Below, one piece after another: positions 34,027 through 41,130 of a DNA stretch of 64,000 nt (positions are counted from its first letter, which is position 1; every line of letters begins with the position of its first letter). Source of the stretch: an uncultured Actinomycetes bacterium (GTDB lineage Bacteria; Actinomycetota; Thermoleophilia; Solirubrobacterales; 70-9). The stretch covers positions 79,777 through 143,776 of the forward strand of contig CAMLQY010000003.1 of the NCBI GenBank assembly GCA_946482365.1, read 5' to 3'. The notes beneath the pieces were generated by a model, which saw only the letters and a list, made by a program, of their open reading frames with translations, searched no databases and was not told the origin of the DNA. The position numbers were made by a program, and so were the translations under genes.

Positions 34027-36295
34027 GAGCCTGCTTGAGGCACCATGGGCGATCGCGCTCGACCCAGCCCGCCGCGACGGGCGGATCGTCGCCGAGTCGA
34101 GCGAGGAGGAGCGCAGGGCGCGAACGGTGGCGATGCCGCGCTCGCTCGATACCGGCTTCGTCGAAGCGCTGAAGCGCGCCGGCGTCGAGCGCCTCTACTC
34201 CCACCAGCGCCAGGCGCTGGAGGCCGCCGCCGTCTCCAACCTGGTCATCACCAGTGGCACCGCCTCCGGCAAGAGCCTCGCCTTCAACCTGCCGGTGCTC
34301 GACGGCATCGCCGGCGACGCCAAGCGCCGCGCCCTCTACCTCTATCCGACCAAGGCGCTGGCGCAGGACCAGGCGCGCAAGCTGTCGGCGCTGCGTCCGC
34401 CCAACCTGCGCGAGGCGATCTACGACGGCGACACGCCGCGTGAGGAGCGGCCGGCGATCCGCCGCCGCAGCAACCTCGTCCTCACCAACCCGGACATGCT
34501 GCACGTCGGCATCCTGCCCCACCACAAGAGCTGGGGCGACTTCCTCGCCAACCTCGGCTGGGTCGTCGTCGACGAGGCGCACACCTACCGCGGCGTCTTC
34601 GGCTCCCACGTCGCCAACGTGCTGCGGCGGCTGCGGCGGGTGGCCCGCGCCTACGGCGGCGAGCCGCGCTTCCTGCTCGCCTCGGCGACGATCGCCAACC
34701 CGGTCGGGCTGGCCGAGGAGCTGGTCGGGACGCCGTTCGAGCTGATCGACGACGACGGCGCGCCCGGCGCCGGCCGGGAGATAGCGATGTGGAACCCGCC
34801 GCTGATCGACAAGGCGACAGGGACGCGGCGCTCGGCGCTGGGCGAGGCCGCGGACCTGCTGGCCGAGCTGGTCTCCCACGGCGTGCGGACGATCTGCTTC
34901 CTCAAGAGCCGGCGCGGGATCGAGCTGATCCAGCGCTTCGCCCGTGAAGCGCTGGAGGTGCGCGGCAAGCCGGAGCTGGCGGCGCGGATCGCGCCCTACC
35001 GCGGCGGCTACACGCCCCAGCAGCGGCGAGAGATCGAGGCGCGGCTCTCCGGCGGCGAGCTGCTCGCCGTGGTCGCCACCGACGCGCTCGAGCTGGGCAT
35101 CGACGTCGGCGAGCTCGACGCGGCGATCTGCGTCACCTTCCCGGGCACGGTCGCCAGCCTGCGCCAGATGTGGGGACGGGCTGGCCGTCGCCGGCGCGGC
35201 CTCGCCGTCTACGTCGCCGGCCAGGACGCGCTCGACCAGTTCTTCTGCCGCCACCCGGACGAGTTCATCGGGAGGCCGGTCGAGGCGGCGATCCTCGACC
35301 ACGCCAGCGAGCAGATCGCCTCTCGGCACATGGTCGCGGCGGCCTATGAGCTGCCGCTGAGCGAGGAGGACGCGGAGGTGCTCGGCGAGGGCTGGCGCGA
35401 GCGGGCCGAGCGGCTGGTCTCGGCCGGCGAGCTGCGCCAGGCCGGCGGGCGCGTGATGCCGCGCAGCAGCGAGTTCGTCGCCTCGAAGATCCCGCTGCGC
35501 TCGGCCTCGGCCGACTCGGTTGCGGTGATCGAGCGGGACTCGGGTGAGATGCTCGGCCTGGTCGAGGCCGAGCGCGCCTTCACCACGATCCACCCCGGCG
35601 CGGTCTACCTCCACCTGGGGCGCTCATACGAGGTCGAGCAGCTCGACGTGCAGGGGCGGCGCGCCGTGGTCTCCCGCTTCGACGGCGACTGGTACACGCG
35701 GCCGAAGAAGGAGACCGAGATCTACATCGAGCGGGTGCGCGAGCAGCGCTCCACCTCCGGGGTGGAGCTGCACTTCGGCGAGGTCTCGGTGACCGAGCAG
35801 GTGATCGCCTACCAGCGGGTCTCGATCGCCGACCAGGAGCCCTTCGACATCGTCTCGCTGGAGCTGCCTGAGCAGCACTTCGTCACCCAGGCGCTCTGGT
35901 ACGTGCTGCCCGAGCAGCTGAGCGGGGCGCTGGCGCCCGACGTCCTGCTCGGAGCCCTGCACGCGACCGAGCACGGCCAGATCGCGGTGCTGCCGCTGAT
36001 CGCGATGTGCGACCGCTGGGACATCGGCGGGCTCTCGACCAACGTCCACTTCCAGACCGGGCGCTCGACGATCTTCGTCTACGACGGCCATCCCGGCGGG
36101 GTGGGGATAACGCTGCGCGGCTACGAGCAGTTCGAGCGCCTGCTCGGCGACGCCGAGCGGCTGATCGCCGAGTGCCCCTGCGAATCGGGCTGCCCATCCT
36201 GCGTGCAGAGCCCCAAGTGCGGCAACCTCAACGAGCCGCTGCACAAGGATGGCGCGCTGGAGTTGATGCGGGCGATGAAAGGCTCCGCCGGATGA
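34019..36295 (+). CDS. MrfA-like DEAD/DEAH helicase with DUF1998 zinc domain
   Basis: Superfamily 2 helicase of 758 aa. Motif I is TSGTASGKS (residues 79-87), motif II is VVVDEAHTYRG, motif III is LASATI, and motif VI is QMWGRAGRRRRG. The C-terminal DUF1998 region carries the four-cysteine site CPCESGCPSCVQSPKC. Relatives (Bacillus MrfA, yeast Hrq1) are 3'-5' DNA helicases that repair mitomycin and crosslink damage. It is in an operon with the DHPS-like gene upstream and the SLOG gene downstream (ATGA overlap). Confidence 0.9.
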   Translation: MAKSLLEAPWAIALDPARRDGRIVAESSEEERRARTVAMPRSLDTGFVEALKRAGVERLYSHQRQALEAAAVSNLVITSGTASGKSLAFNLPVLDGIAGDAKRRALYLYPTKALAQDQARKLSALRPPNLREAIYDGDTPREERPAIRRRSNLVLTNPDMLHVGILPHHKSWGDFLANLGWVVVDEAHTYRGVFGSHVANVLRRLRRVARAYGGEPRFLLASATIANPVGLAEELVGTPFELIDDDGAPGAGREIAMWNPPLIDKATGTRRSALGEAADLLAELVSHGVRTICFLKSRRGIELIQRFAREALEVRGKPELAARIAPYRGGYTPQQRREIEARLSGGELLAVVATDALELGIDVGELDAAICVTFPGTVASLRQMWGRAGRRRRGLAVYVAGQDALDQFFCRHPDEFIGRPVEAAILDHASEQIASRHMVAAAYELPLSEEDAEVLGEGWRERAERLVSAGELRQAGGRVMPRSSEFVASKIPLRSASADSVAVIERDSGEMLGLVEAERAFTTIHPGAVYLHLGRSYEVEQLDVQGRRAVVSRFDGDWYTRPKKETEIYIERVREQRSTSGVELHFGEVSVTEQVIAYQRVSIADQEPFDIVSLELPEQHFVTQALWYVLPEQLSGALAPDVLLGALHATEHGQIAVLPLIAMCDRWDIGGLSTNVHFQTGRSTIFVYDGHPGGVGITLRGYEQFERLLGDAERLIAECPCESGCPSCVQSPKCGNLNEPLHKDGALELMRAMKGSAG

Positions 36296-37992
36296 GCGGG
36301 CCGGAGCGACCGAGGCAGGTGGCCGTGATCGGGCCGTCGCGCTGCGAGCCGGGGTCCGAGGCGGCGCAGCTGGCGGAGGAGGTCGGCAGGCTGCTCGCCG
36401 AAGCGGGAGCGACGCTCGTCTGCGGCGGTATGGGCGGGGCGATGGAGGCGGCCTGCCGGGGGGCGAGCGGCGCCGGCGGCGAGACGATCGGGATCGTTCC
36501 CGGCCATGACGCCGGCGAAGCGAACCCCCACTGCACCCATGTCGTCGCCACCGGCATCGGCCACGCGCGCAACCTCGCGGTCGTCTCCTCCGGTGACGCC
36601 GTGATCGCGATCGGCGGCGAGTGGGGGACGCTCTCGGAGATCGGCTTCGCCCGCGCGATCGGCCGCCCGGTGGTGGCGCTGCAGAGCTGGGTCCTGAGCG
36701 GCCGCGAGGCGATGGAGGGCGCCCCGGGCGTTCTCCCCGCCGAGTCGCCTCGCGAGGCCGTCGACCTGGCCCTCGCCGCCCTCTAATCCCACCCAACTCT
36801 CAGGTGCAACGCGTTGTGGGCCTATATGGCCCACAACGCGTTGCACCGAGCCTCGAGGCCAGAGCTGGCGGATGGCGAGGATCGCGAAGGCGTGGGACCA
36901 GGCGAGCGGGGTGGTCGAGGTGGGGACGCCGGTGCGGGAATCGACGCGCTCCGGGAGGAGGCCCGAAGGCGTAGCGGCCCGGCGAAGGGCGGCCATCAGG
37001 CGCAGGGCGGCGCGGCGCTCGCCCAGCGCAGCGAGGCCCCAGGCTGTCCATGCCGTCGGTGCAGTCCACGGGTCGACGCCGCCATCCCAGTCCTCGGACG
37101 GAACGATCCCGAAGCGCCCGCTCCCGGCCGCGATCCGCAGCAGCGTTCGTCGTGCTAGCGGATGGAGCGCTGGCTGCGGGAAGGGACGCACGGCCCAGGC
37201 GGCGACTGAGTCGAGTCCCGACTCCGGATCGCCCGCCGCGCGCACCAGCAGGCCGTTCGCACCGAACTCCCTCCGGATCTCCAGTTCCGCCGGACGGCGA
37301 ACCGAAAGGTCACCCGCCGAAGTGCCTTTCGGTTCGCCGGCCGTGGCGGCGATCGCATTCCCCAGGAAATCCCCCGCCTCGCCCTCCTGGTAGTCGGCCC
37401 GGTCGCGCCAGGGTTGCCGCGGCACGTCGGTGCGCAGTCCGGCTGCCTGCGCCGCCGCCGCAACCCACCCCGTCGCGTCCCCCTGCGCCGCCCGCCCCTC
37501 GACCGGGGCGCCGTCCAGGTGGAAGCGCGCCGCCGCCTCGAGGTCGAGGCCGAGCAGGAAGCGGACGACCCGCCGCGCCTCGGCGCGGTAGCCGGCCGAG
37601 GCGAGGGCGACGGCCACGGTGCCCGCGTCGCGCGGCCAGACGTATTCCCAGCCGTCGCGGAAGCCGGCCACAACGGCGCCGCTGCGCCGGTCCGTGACCG
37701 CCCGCAGCACCAGCAGCGAGCGCCGGTACATCCGCCGCGCCCACGGAGGCGCGCCGGGCCCGAGCGGCCGCGCTCGTGCCAGCCAGCCCGGATCGGCCCA
37801 TATCTCCAGCGGCGTCCCAAGCGAGCGCACCTCGACGACACGAGCCCGCCCGTACTCGACGACCGTCTCCAGCTCGTTGCTCTCCGGCAGATAGCGCAGC
37901 CGCACCGAGTCGTCCCGCGAGCCCCCCGAGACGAGCGCCGCGCCCAGCACGACCGCCACCGCCAACCCCAGCGCTGCACGACCCCAAGCCAT
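36121..37992 (-). CDS. Exported GH15-like (alpha,alpha-toroid) protein; frame runs past its hairpin
   Basis: A secreted or membrane-anchored protein with a signal segment (GLAVAVVLGAALVSG) and an (alpha/alpha)6-barrel glucoamylase-like domain: WEYVWPRDAGTVAVAL, GDFLGNAIA and WAVRPFPQPALHP. The domain ends near IRQLWP, at about residue 380 (plus coordinate about 36855). There the frame does not stop: it reads through the 20-bp hairpin and then antisense to the SLOG gene and the helicase end, stopping only at 36121. The last roughly 240 residues are low-complexity antisense sequence, so the functional protein is probably 36848-37992. Substrate unknown. Confidence 0.7.
   Translation of the reverse strand: MAWGRAALGLAVAVVLGAALVSGGSRDDSVRLRYLPESNELETVVEYGRARVVEVRSLGTPLEIWADPGWLARARPLGPGAPPWARRMYRRSLLVLRAVTDRRSGAVVAGFRDGWEYVWPRDAGTVAVALASAGYRAEARRVVRFLLGLDLEAAARFHLDGAPVEGRAAQGDATGWVAAAAQAAGLRTDVPRQPWRDRADYQEGEAGDFLGNAIAATAGEPKGTSAGDLSVRRPAELEIRREFGANGLLVRAAGDPESGLDSVAAWAVRPFPQPALHPLARRTLLRIAAGSGRFGIVPSEDWDGGVDPWTAPTAWTAWGLAALGERRAALRLMAALRRAATPSGLLPERVDSRTGVPTSTTPLAWSHAFAILAIRQLWPRGSVQRVVGHIGPQRVAPESWVGLEGGEGQVDGLARRLGGENARGALHRLAAAQDPALQRHHRAADRAGEADLRERPPLAADRDHGVTGGDDREVARVADAGGDDMGAVGVRFAGVMAGNDPDRLAAGAARPPAGRLHRPAHTAADERRSRFGEQPADLLRQLRRLGPRLAARRPDHGHLPRSLRPAHPAEPFIARINSSAPSLCSGSLRLPHLGLCTQDGQPDSQGHSAISRSASPSRRSNCS
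36292..36786 (+). CDS. SLOG/TIGR00725-type nucleotide-binding protein
   Basis: Rossmann-like protein of 164 aa in the LOG/MoCo-carrier superfamily. It shows GATLVCGGMGGAMEAACRGA near residues 40-60 and AIGGEWGTLSEIGFA, a variant of the PGGxGTxxE motif. Family members bind nucleotide-like ligands, and some carry molybdenum cofactor. Function here is unknown. The start overlaps the helicase stop by ATGA, so it is co-translated. Confidence 0.85.
   Translation: MSGPERPRQVAVIGPSRCEPGSEAAQLAEEVGRLLAEAGATLVCGGMGGAMEAACRGASGAGGETIGIVPGHDAGEANPHCTHVVATGIGHARNLAVVSSGDAVIAIGGEWGTLSEIGFARAIGRPVVALQSWVLSGREAMEGAPGVLPAESPREAVDLALAAL
36803..36847. terminator. Perfect 20-bp hairpin between convergent genes
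   Basis: Arms 36803-36822 and 36828-36847 are perfect complements around the loop TATAT. It would terminate the helicase/SLOG operon on the plus strand. On the minus strand it lies inside the open frame of the GH15-like gene, which has no stop before it. Confidence 0.75.
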
Positions 37993-38066
37993 GCCCCAAT
38001 CGAATCAGCCCCGTCGCCCCCCGGTCGCTAGCCTTCCCAAGGCGGCCCCGGCCGCACCAGCTACCA

Positions 38067-38139
38067 GGCGAGGTAGCTCAGTTGGTAGAGCACACGACTG
38101 AAAATCGTGGTGTCGCCGGTTCGATTCCGGCCCTCGCCA
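38067..38139 (+). tRNA. tRNA-Phe (GAA)
   Basis: Complete 73-nt cloverleaf. The acceptor stem is GGCGAGG/CCTCGCC, the anticodon arm CACGA-CTGAAAA-TCGTG carries GAA, and the T-arm is GCCGG-TTCGATT-CCGGC. CCA is not encoded. Its 3' part from base 38092 is duplicated exactly at 43070-43120, so it is the integration site of the downstream element. Confidence 0.97.
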
Positions 38140-38142
38140 TTC
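38092..38142 (+). repeat. attL: 51-bp direct repeat in tRNA-Phe
   Basis: Identical over 51 bp to 43070-43120; identity ends abruptly on both sides. It covers the anticodon arm to 3 nt past the tRNA end, typical of tyrosine-recombinase attachment sites. Confidence 0.92.
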
Positions 38143-38423
38143 GCTTTCTCCTGCAAATCGACGGTTTTGAATAGGTCAGCGATCGCGTCGTTTGGGCTAC
38201 CGATAGCCCATTCATAGCCCAATCAAGTGGCTCGAGTGGCCTTCGAATGACTTTCGGCTGACGAAGTGAGGAGCCGGGCTGGCATCAAAATTTCGCTCTC
38301 TAGAGCGAAATCAGCCGACTCGGATCGACGCGGGCCGAGTATCGAATTCAAGGAGATAACGAGGCAGAATCGTGTTCTCTTCAGTTCGATCAAGTGGGAC
38401 ACCACTAGGTGTATAATGATGCT
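38143..38423. other. Left end of the tRNA-Phe element, no gene seen
   Basis: This AT-richer stretch holds no convincing gene. It contains the inverted repeat TTGGGCTA (38192-38199)/TAGCCCAA (38215-38222) with a further TAGCCCA at 38204-38210, and a 9-bp hairpin ATTTCGCTC-TCTA-GAGCGAAAT (38290-38311). These may be recombinase or accessory-protein sites. Confidence 0.6.
38393..38417 (+). promoter_or_regulatory. Promoter and candidate operator of the element's vapBC
   Basis: The palindrome AGTGG-GACA-CCACT (38393-38406) abuts a consensus TATAAT (38412-38417) that ends 6 nt before the vapB ATG at 38424. This implies a leaderless message and repression by antitoxin binding across the promoter. 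Confidence 0.55.
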
Positions 38424-38687
38424 ATGAGTCGAACTCAGATCTACCTTGGCGAAGGCGAGTTGGAGCTGCTCAATCGCGCCTCACAAGAGACTGGGGCGTC
38501 ACGCTCGGAGCTGATCCGCCGCGCGGTGCGAGCCACCTTCGGTCGCCAGGGCAAGGACGAGAGGCTCAGTGGGCTTCGCGCCAGCGCCGGCTCGTGGCGG
38601 GGGCGCCGGCGCACCGGCGCTGAGTACGTCGACGCCATGCGCGGTGGCGACCTGAATGAGCGCCTGTCCCGTCTAGGCGTCAAGTGA
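38424..38687 (+). CDS. vapB: Ribbon-helix-helix antitoxin (VapB-like), on the element
   Basis: An 87-aa protein whose N-terminus [19 protein letters not shown] followed by [12 protein letters not shown] is a ribbon-helix-helix DNA-binding domain. The C-terminal half ([18 protein letters not shown]) probably wraps the toxin. The ATG at 38424 is preceded by TATAAT at 6-nt distance, so no Shine-Dalgarno is expected. Its stop overlaps the toxin start (GTGA). As part of the integrated element it probably stabilises the island. Confidence 0.88.
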   Translation: MSRTQIYLGEGELELLNRASQETGASRSELIRRAVRATFGRQGKDERLSGLRASAGSWRGRRRTGAEYVDAMRGGDLNERLSRLGVK

Positions 38688-39061
38688 AGCTGCTCGACAC
38701 GAGCGTCGCAATCGACCACCTGCGCGGTTTGCCGGAGGCGGTCGAGCTCCTGAGCGGCCTGATCGAGGCCGAGGAGCTTCTCTTCGCGAGTGAGGTAGTC
38801 CGCTTCGAGCTCCTGGCCGGTGTCCGCAAAGGCGAGGTCGAAGCGCTCGAGCAGTTCTTCTCTGCCCTCTCTTGGGTGCCCGTCGGCGAGGAGGTGTCCC
38901 GAGCCGCCGGCGAGCTTGCCCAGCGCCACCGCCGCTCCCACAGCGGTATCGATGACGTCGACTACCTGATCGCCGCTACAACGCTGCTGCTCGAGGCCGA
39001 CCTGCTCACCACGAACGTAAGACACTTCCCGATGATTCGGGGGCTCAAGCCGGCCTATTAA
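38684..39061 (+). CDS. vapC: VapC-type PIN-domain toxin, on the element
   Basis: A 125-aa PIN ribonuclease. Acidic residues are in [17 protein letters not shown] and [11 protein letters not shown]. The usual final Asp of TxNxxDF is His here (TTNVRHF), as in some active relatives. The GTG start overlaps the antitoxin stop. It should kill or arrest cells that lose the island, or act in abortive defence together with the Ubl operon. Confidence 0.88.
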   Translation: MKLLDTSVAIDHLRGLPEAVELLSGLIEAEELLFASEVVRFELLAGVRKGEVEALEQFFSALSWVPVGEEVSRAAGELAQRHRRSHSGIDDVDYLIAATTLLLEADLLTTNVRHFPMIRGLKPAY

Positions 39062-39090
39062 GGGTCCTTTCGGACAACGACGGAAATGAG

Positions 39091-39492
39091 CTAAGCATCC
39101 ATCGCCTTGCTGTTGCGAATTGCCTGATAGATGAATTCCCATCGCTCCTGGGTTTTCGGCGGCTCGCCGCGGAACTGGATACGGGCGAGCATCTCGATGT
39201 CGGCCTGGGGAAGCTTTGCCTGTTTGGCGAACGCGAGTAGAGCAGCGGGTCGCTTCGCGACCGGATCGGTGATGATCGGTCGCCCCATCAGGTCCGACAT
39301 TGCGACCCCGAGGGCCTTGGCGATCGCATAGAGCTTGTCGGCAGAGGGATGCTTGCCGTTATCGCTGTCGTTTTCCAGCTCGGAGATGTAGCTCTTCGAG
39401 ACGCCGGACTTGGCCGCCAGTTGACTGGCTGTCATTCCTCGATCTTCTCGGTACTTCTTGATTCGACTACCGACGCCAGCCTTTCTCGTCAT
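39091..39492 (-). CDS. XRE-family transcriptional repressor, on the element
   Basis: A 133-aa protein with an N-terminal lambda-repressor-like HTH (residues 8-65: IKKYREDRGMTASQLAAKSG, then KSYISELE) and a C-terminal helical region, probably for dimerisation. It lies downstream of an ImmA/IrrE-type protease in the same transcript. By analogy with ImmR/ImmA and DdrO/IrrE it is the repressor cleaved by that protease. It probably binds the TTCGTGATCACGAA palindromes near 40.33-40.40 kb. Confidence 0.85.
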   Translation of the reverse strand: MTRKAGVGSRIKKYREDRGMTASQLAAKSGVSKSYISELENDSDNGKHPSADKLYAIAKALGVAMSDLMGRPIITDPVAKRPAALLAFAKQAKLPQADIEMLARIQFRGEPPKTQERWEFIYQAIRNSKAMDA

Positions 39493-39511
39493 TGCAGCCC
39501 ACCCATATTGT

Positions 39512-40339
39512 TCAATCGGCCCTCTCTACCAAGGCCAGCACCCGGCCATTGGCTCCGTAGCGCTTAGCGCTGATTCGTACCTCGCCGAGTGGCTCGGCAC
39601 AAAGCTCGTCGATGTTGGCGACCTCGTCGATGATCTCGCCCTGCAGGGCCCGCGCTAGCCCATCCTCGTCGGCCGACTTGTGCTGTGGCACAAACGGCCA
39701 GTTGCCATTCGCGATCCGATAGTCAACGCGCAACTTCGCTGGCAGCTCATCCTCGCGGCCCGCCTCAGATGGCTTGTGGCGCTCGCTTAGAACGAGCATC
39801 ATCGTGGAACCGCGGCTGAGGCTGACGGCGCGGCGGGAGGTAGCTTCGACACTGGCCTCGAACGCATCCGCTAGCTTCTCGACCACTTTCAAGTCGAGGC
39901 CTTTCTCTGGAAGCAGCGGTCGGAGGAGATCGCAGGGGAGCAATAGCTCAGCGCCAGCGACGTCGCACATCCGCTCCAGCCAGCTTCGCTCACCATTGCA
40001 GCGGAACTGGCGTGCCTGCCGGAAACCCGGCAGAAGCGTGTGACCTGCCTCGTGGCAGATCGTGAAGCGTTGGCGTCTTCGTCCATCGCGGCGACGGACT
40101 CGCACCTCGAATCCGCTATCTCCCGGCTGCAGCATCCCCGCGAATGGCTGCTCGACCTCTTCGATCGAGGCGATCCCGCGCAGCGAAGCAAGCATCCTCA
40201 CGGGAACCGGAGGTTCGGAGACCTCGGCTTCTTCAAGCATCTCTTGGCAGAGACGGCGCATGACCAGCTCATCGGAGAGTCTCGGTGCCGAATGACGCAG
40301 TTGCTCAAAGAGCGAGAGCTGTTCGGTTTTCGGGATCAC
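39512..40339 (-). CDS. ImmA/IrrE-type metallopeptidase, on the element
   Basis: A 275-aa zinc peptidase of the DUF955/ImmA family. The active-site helix is FTICHEAGHTLL, with a downstream glutamate region (LERMCDVAGAELLLPCDLL) typical of the fold. The C-terminal about 110 residues form a separate domain, possibly a sensor. It is predicted to cleave the adjacent XRE repressor on an induction signal and so switch on the divergent Ubl operon. The GTG start overlaps a palindrome (40329-40342) similar to the operator at 40386-40401. Confidence 0.88.
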   Translation of the reverse strand: MIPKTEQLSLFEQLRHSAPRLSDELVMRRLCQEMLEEAEVSEPPVPVRMLASLRGIASIEEVEQPFAGMLQPGDSGFEVRVRRRDGRRRQRFTICHEAGHTLLPGFRQARQFRCNGERSWLERMCDVAGAELLLPCDLLRPLLPEKGLDLKVVEKLADAFEASVEATSRRAVSLSRGSTMMLVLSERHKPSEAGREDELPAKLRVDYRIANGNWPFVPQHKSADEDGLARALQGEIIDEVANIDELCAEPLGEVRISAKRYGANGRVLALVERAD

Positions 40340-40342
40340 GAA
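40329..40342. promoter_or_regulatory. Candidate operator 1, TTCGGGATCACGAA
   Basis: Imperfect palindrome differing by one base from the perfect one at 40387-40400. It covers the GTG start of the ImmA/IrrE gene, so binding there would block that gene. Confidence 0.5.
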
Positions 40343-40385
40343 CTCTGGTACGAGATTCTGACACGAGTCGCGGCGATCCGCTAAA

Positions 40386-40401
40386 GTTCGTGATCACGAA
40401 C
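40386..40401. promoter_or_regulatory. Candidate operator 2, GTTCGTGATCACGAAC
   Basis: A 16-bp perfect palindrome in the divergent promoter, 64 bp upstream of the Ubl gene and 46 bp upstream of the ImmA start. Two related palindromes spaced 58 bp apart suggest cooperative binding by the XRE repressor. Confidence 0.6.
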
Positions 40402-40465
40402 AGTATTTCGTCAATCCAATACAGGGCTGGAGGGGCTCCCACCCCCCAGATGAAAGGAGAAGAGA

Positions 40466-40750
40466 ATGAGTGGATCCAGTAGCAGCGAGGTGGCCAAGAA
40501 GCCGCCGAAGCCCGAGAAACAGGTCGTCATCCATATCGACCGCAAACCGTTCAAGGTGAGTGAGGGTGAGATGAGCGGCGCGCAGCTGCGGTCCCTCCCC
40601 AACCCCGACATTGGCCCCGAGTTCGACCTCTGGCTCGAGGTCCCCGGTGGCGAGGACAAGCGCATCGAGAACGAGGAGTCGGTGAAGCTCCGCAACGGGA
40701 TGCACTTCTTCACCGCGCCCAGCGTGATCAATCCGGGGCACTCATGCTGA
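40466..40750 (+). CDS. Ubiquitin-like modifier (multi-ubiquitin family, single domain)
   Basis: A 94-aa protein with a flexible N-terminus (SGSSSSEVAKKPPKPEK) and one beta-grasp domain (about residues 19-88: VVIHIDRKPFKVSEGEMSG, QLRSLPNP, DLWLEVPGGEDKRI, LRNGMHFFTAPSV). It matches the bacterial multi-ubiquitin (Multi_ubiq) pattern, usually found as tandem domains. The end reads INPG followed by His-Ser-Cys, so the JAB protease encoded by this operon may remove three residues to expose the C-terminal Gly. A strong ribosome site (AAAGGAGA) precedes the ATG. Its last 7 nt overlap the E2-like gene. Confidence 0.85.
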   Translation: MSGSSSSEVAKKPPKPEKQVVIHIDRKPFKVSEGEMSGAQLRSLPNPDIGPEFDLWLEVPGGEDKRIENEESVKLRNGMHFFTAPSVINPGHSC

Positions 40751-41130
40751 GCGAGGACGACGAGGCGTACCTGAAGGAGCGCCGTTTCGACTACGAGGTG
40801 ATCTCAGAGGGGCAGATGTTTTCGCTCATCATCCGCGGTTTTCACCTTCCGTCGGGGTATGTGCCGGCCGTTGCCGACCTGCTTCTGCGGCTGCCCGGCG
40901 GGTTCCCCGACGCCGCGCCGGACATGTTCTGGACGCATCCGGTCGTCGGCTACGCCGGGGGTGGGGCCCCGCCGGCAACTGAGACCCGGCTCGAATATGA
41001 GGGCCGGATTTGGCAGCGCTGGTCGCGTCATCTTGCGGTCGCTTGGCGCCCCGGAGTCGACAATCTGCGTAGCTATTTGCGCTTGATCCGCACCGACCTC
41101 GAAAAGAACGCTCCGGTGCAAGCAGCGTGA
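40744..41130 (+). CDS. E2-like protein (Prok-E2_E family), lacking cysteine
   Basis: A 128-aa protein resembling the prokaryotic E2 family E: YEVISEGQMFSLIIRGFHLP, then FPDAAPDMFWTHP, then RLEYEGRIWQRWSRH, and WRPGVDNLRSYLRLI. These are the UBC-like strands, the Pro-rich hairpin and a Trp/His segment. The whole sequence contains no cysteine, so a classical thioester on this protein is impossible. It may act as a scaffold or use another nucleophile. It is coupled by overlap to the Ubl gene upstream and the E1 gene downstream (GTGA). Confidence 0.8.
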   Translation: MLSEDDEAYLKERRFDYEVISEGQMFSLIIRGFHLPSGYVPAVADLLLRLPGGFPDAAPDMFWTHPVVGYAGGGAPPATETRLEYEGRIWQRWSRHLAVAWRPGVDNLRSYLRLIRTDLEKNAPVQAA

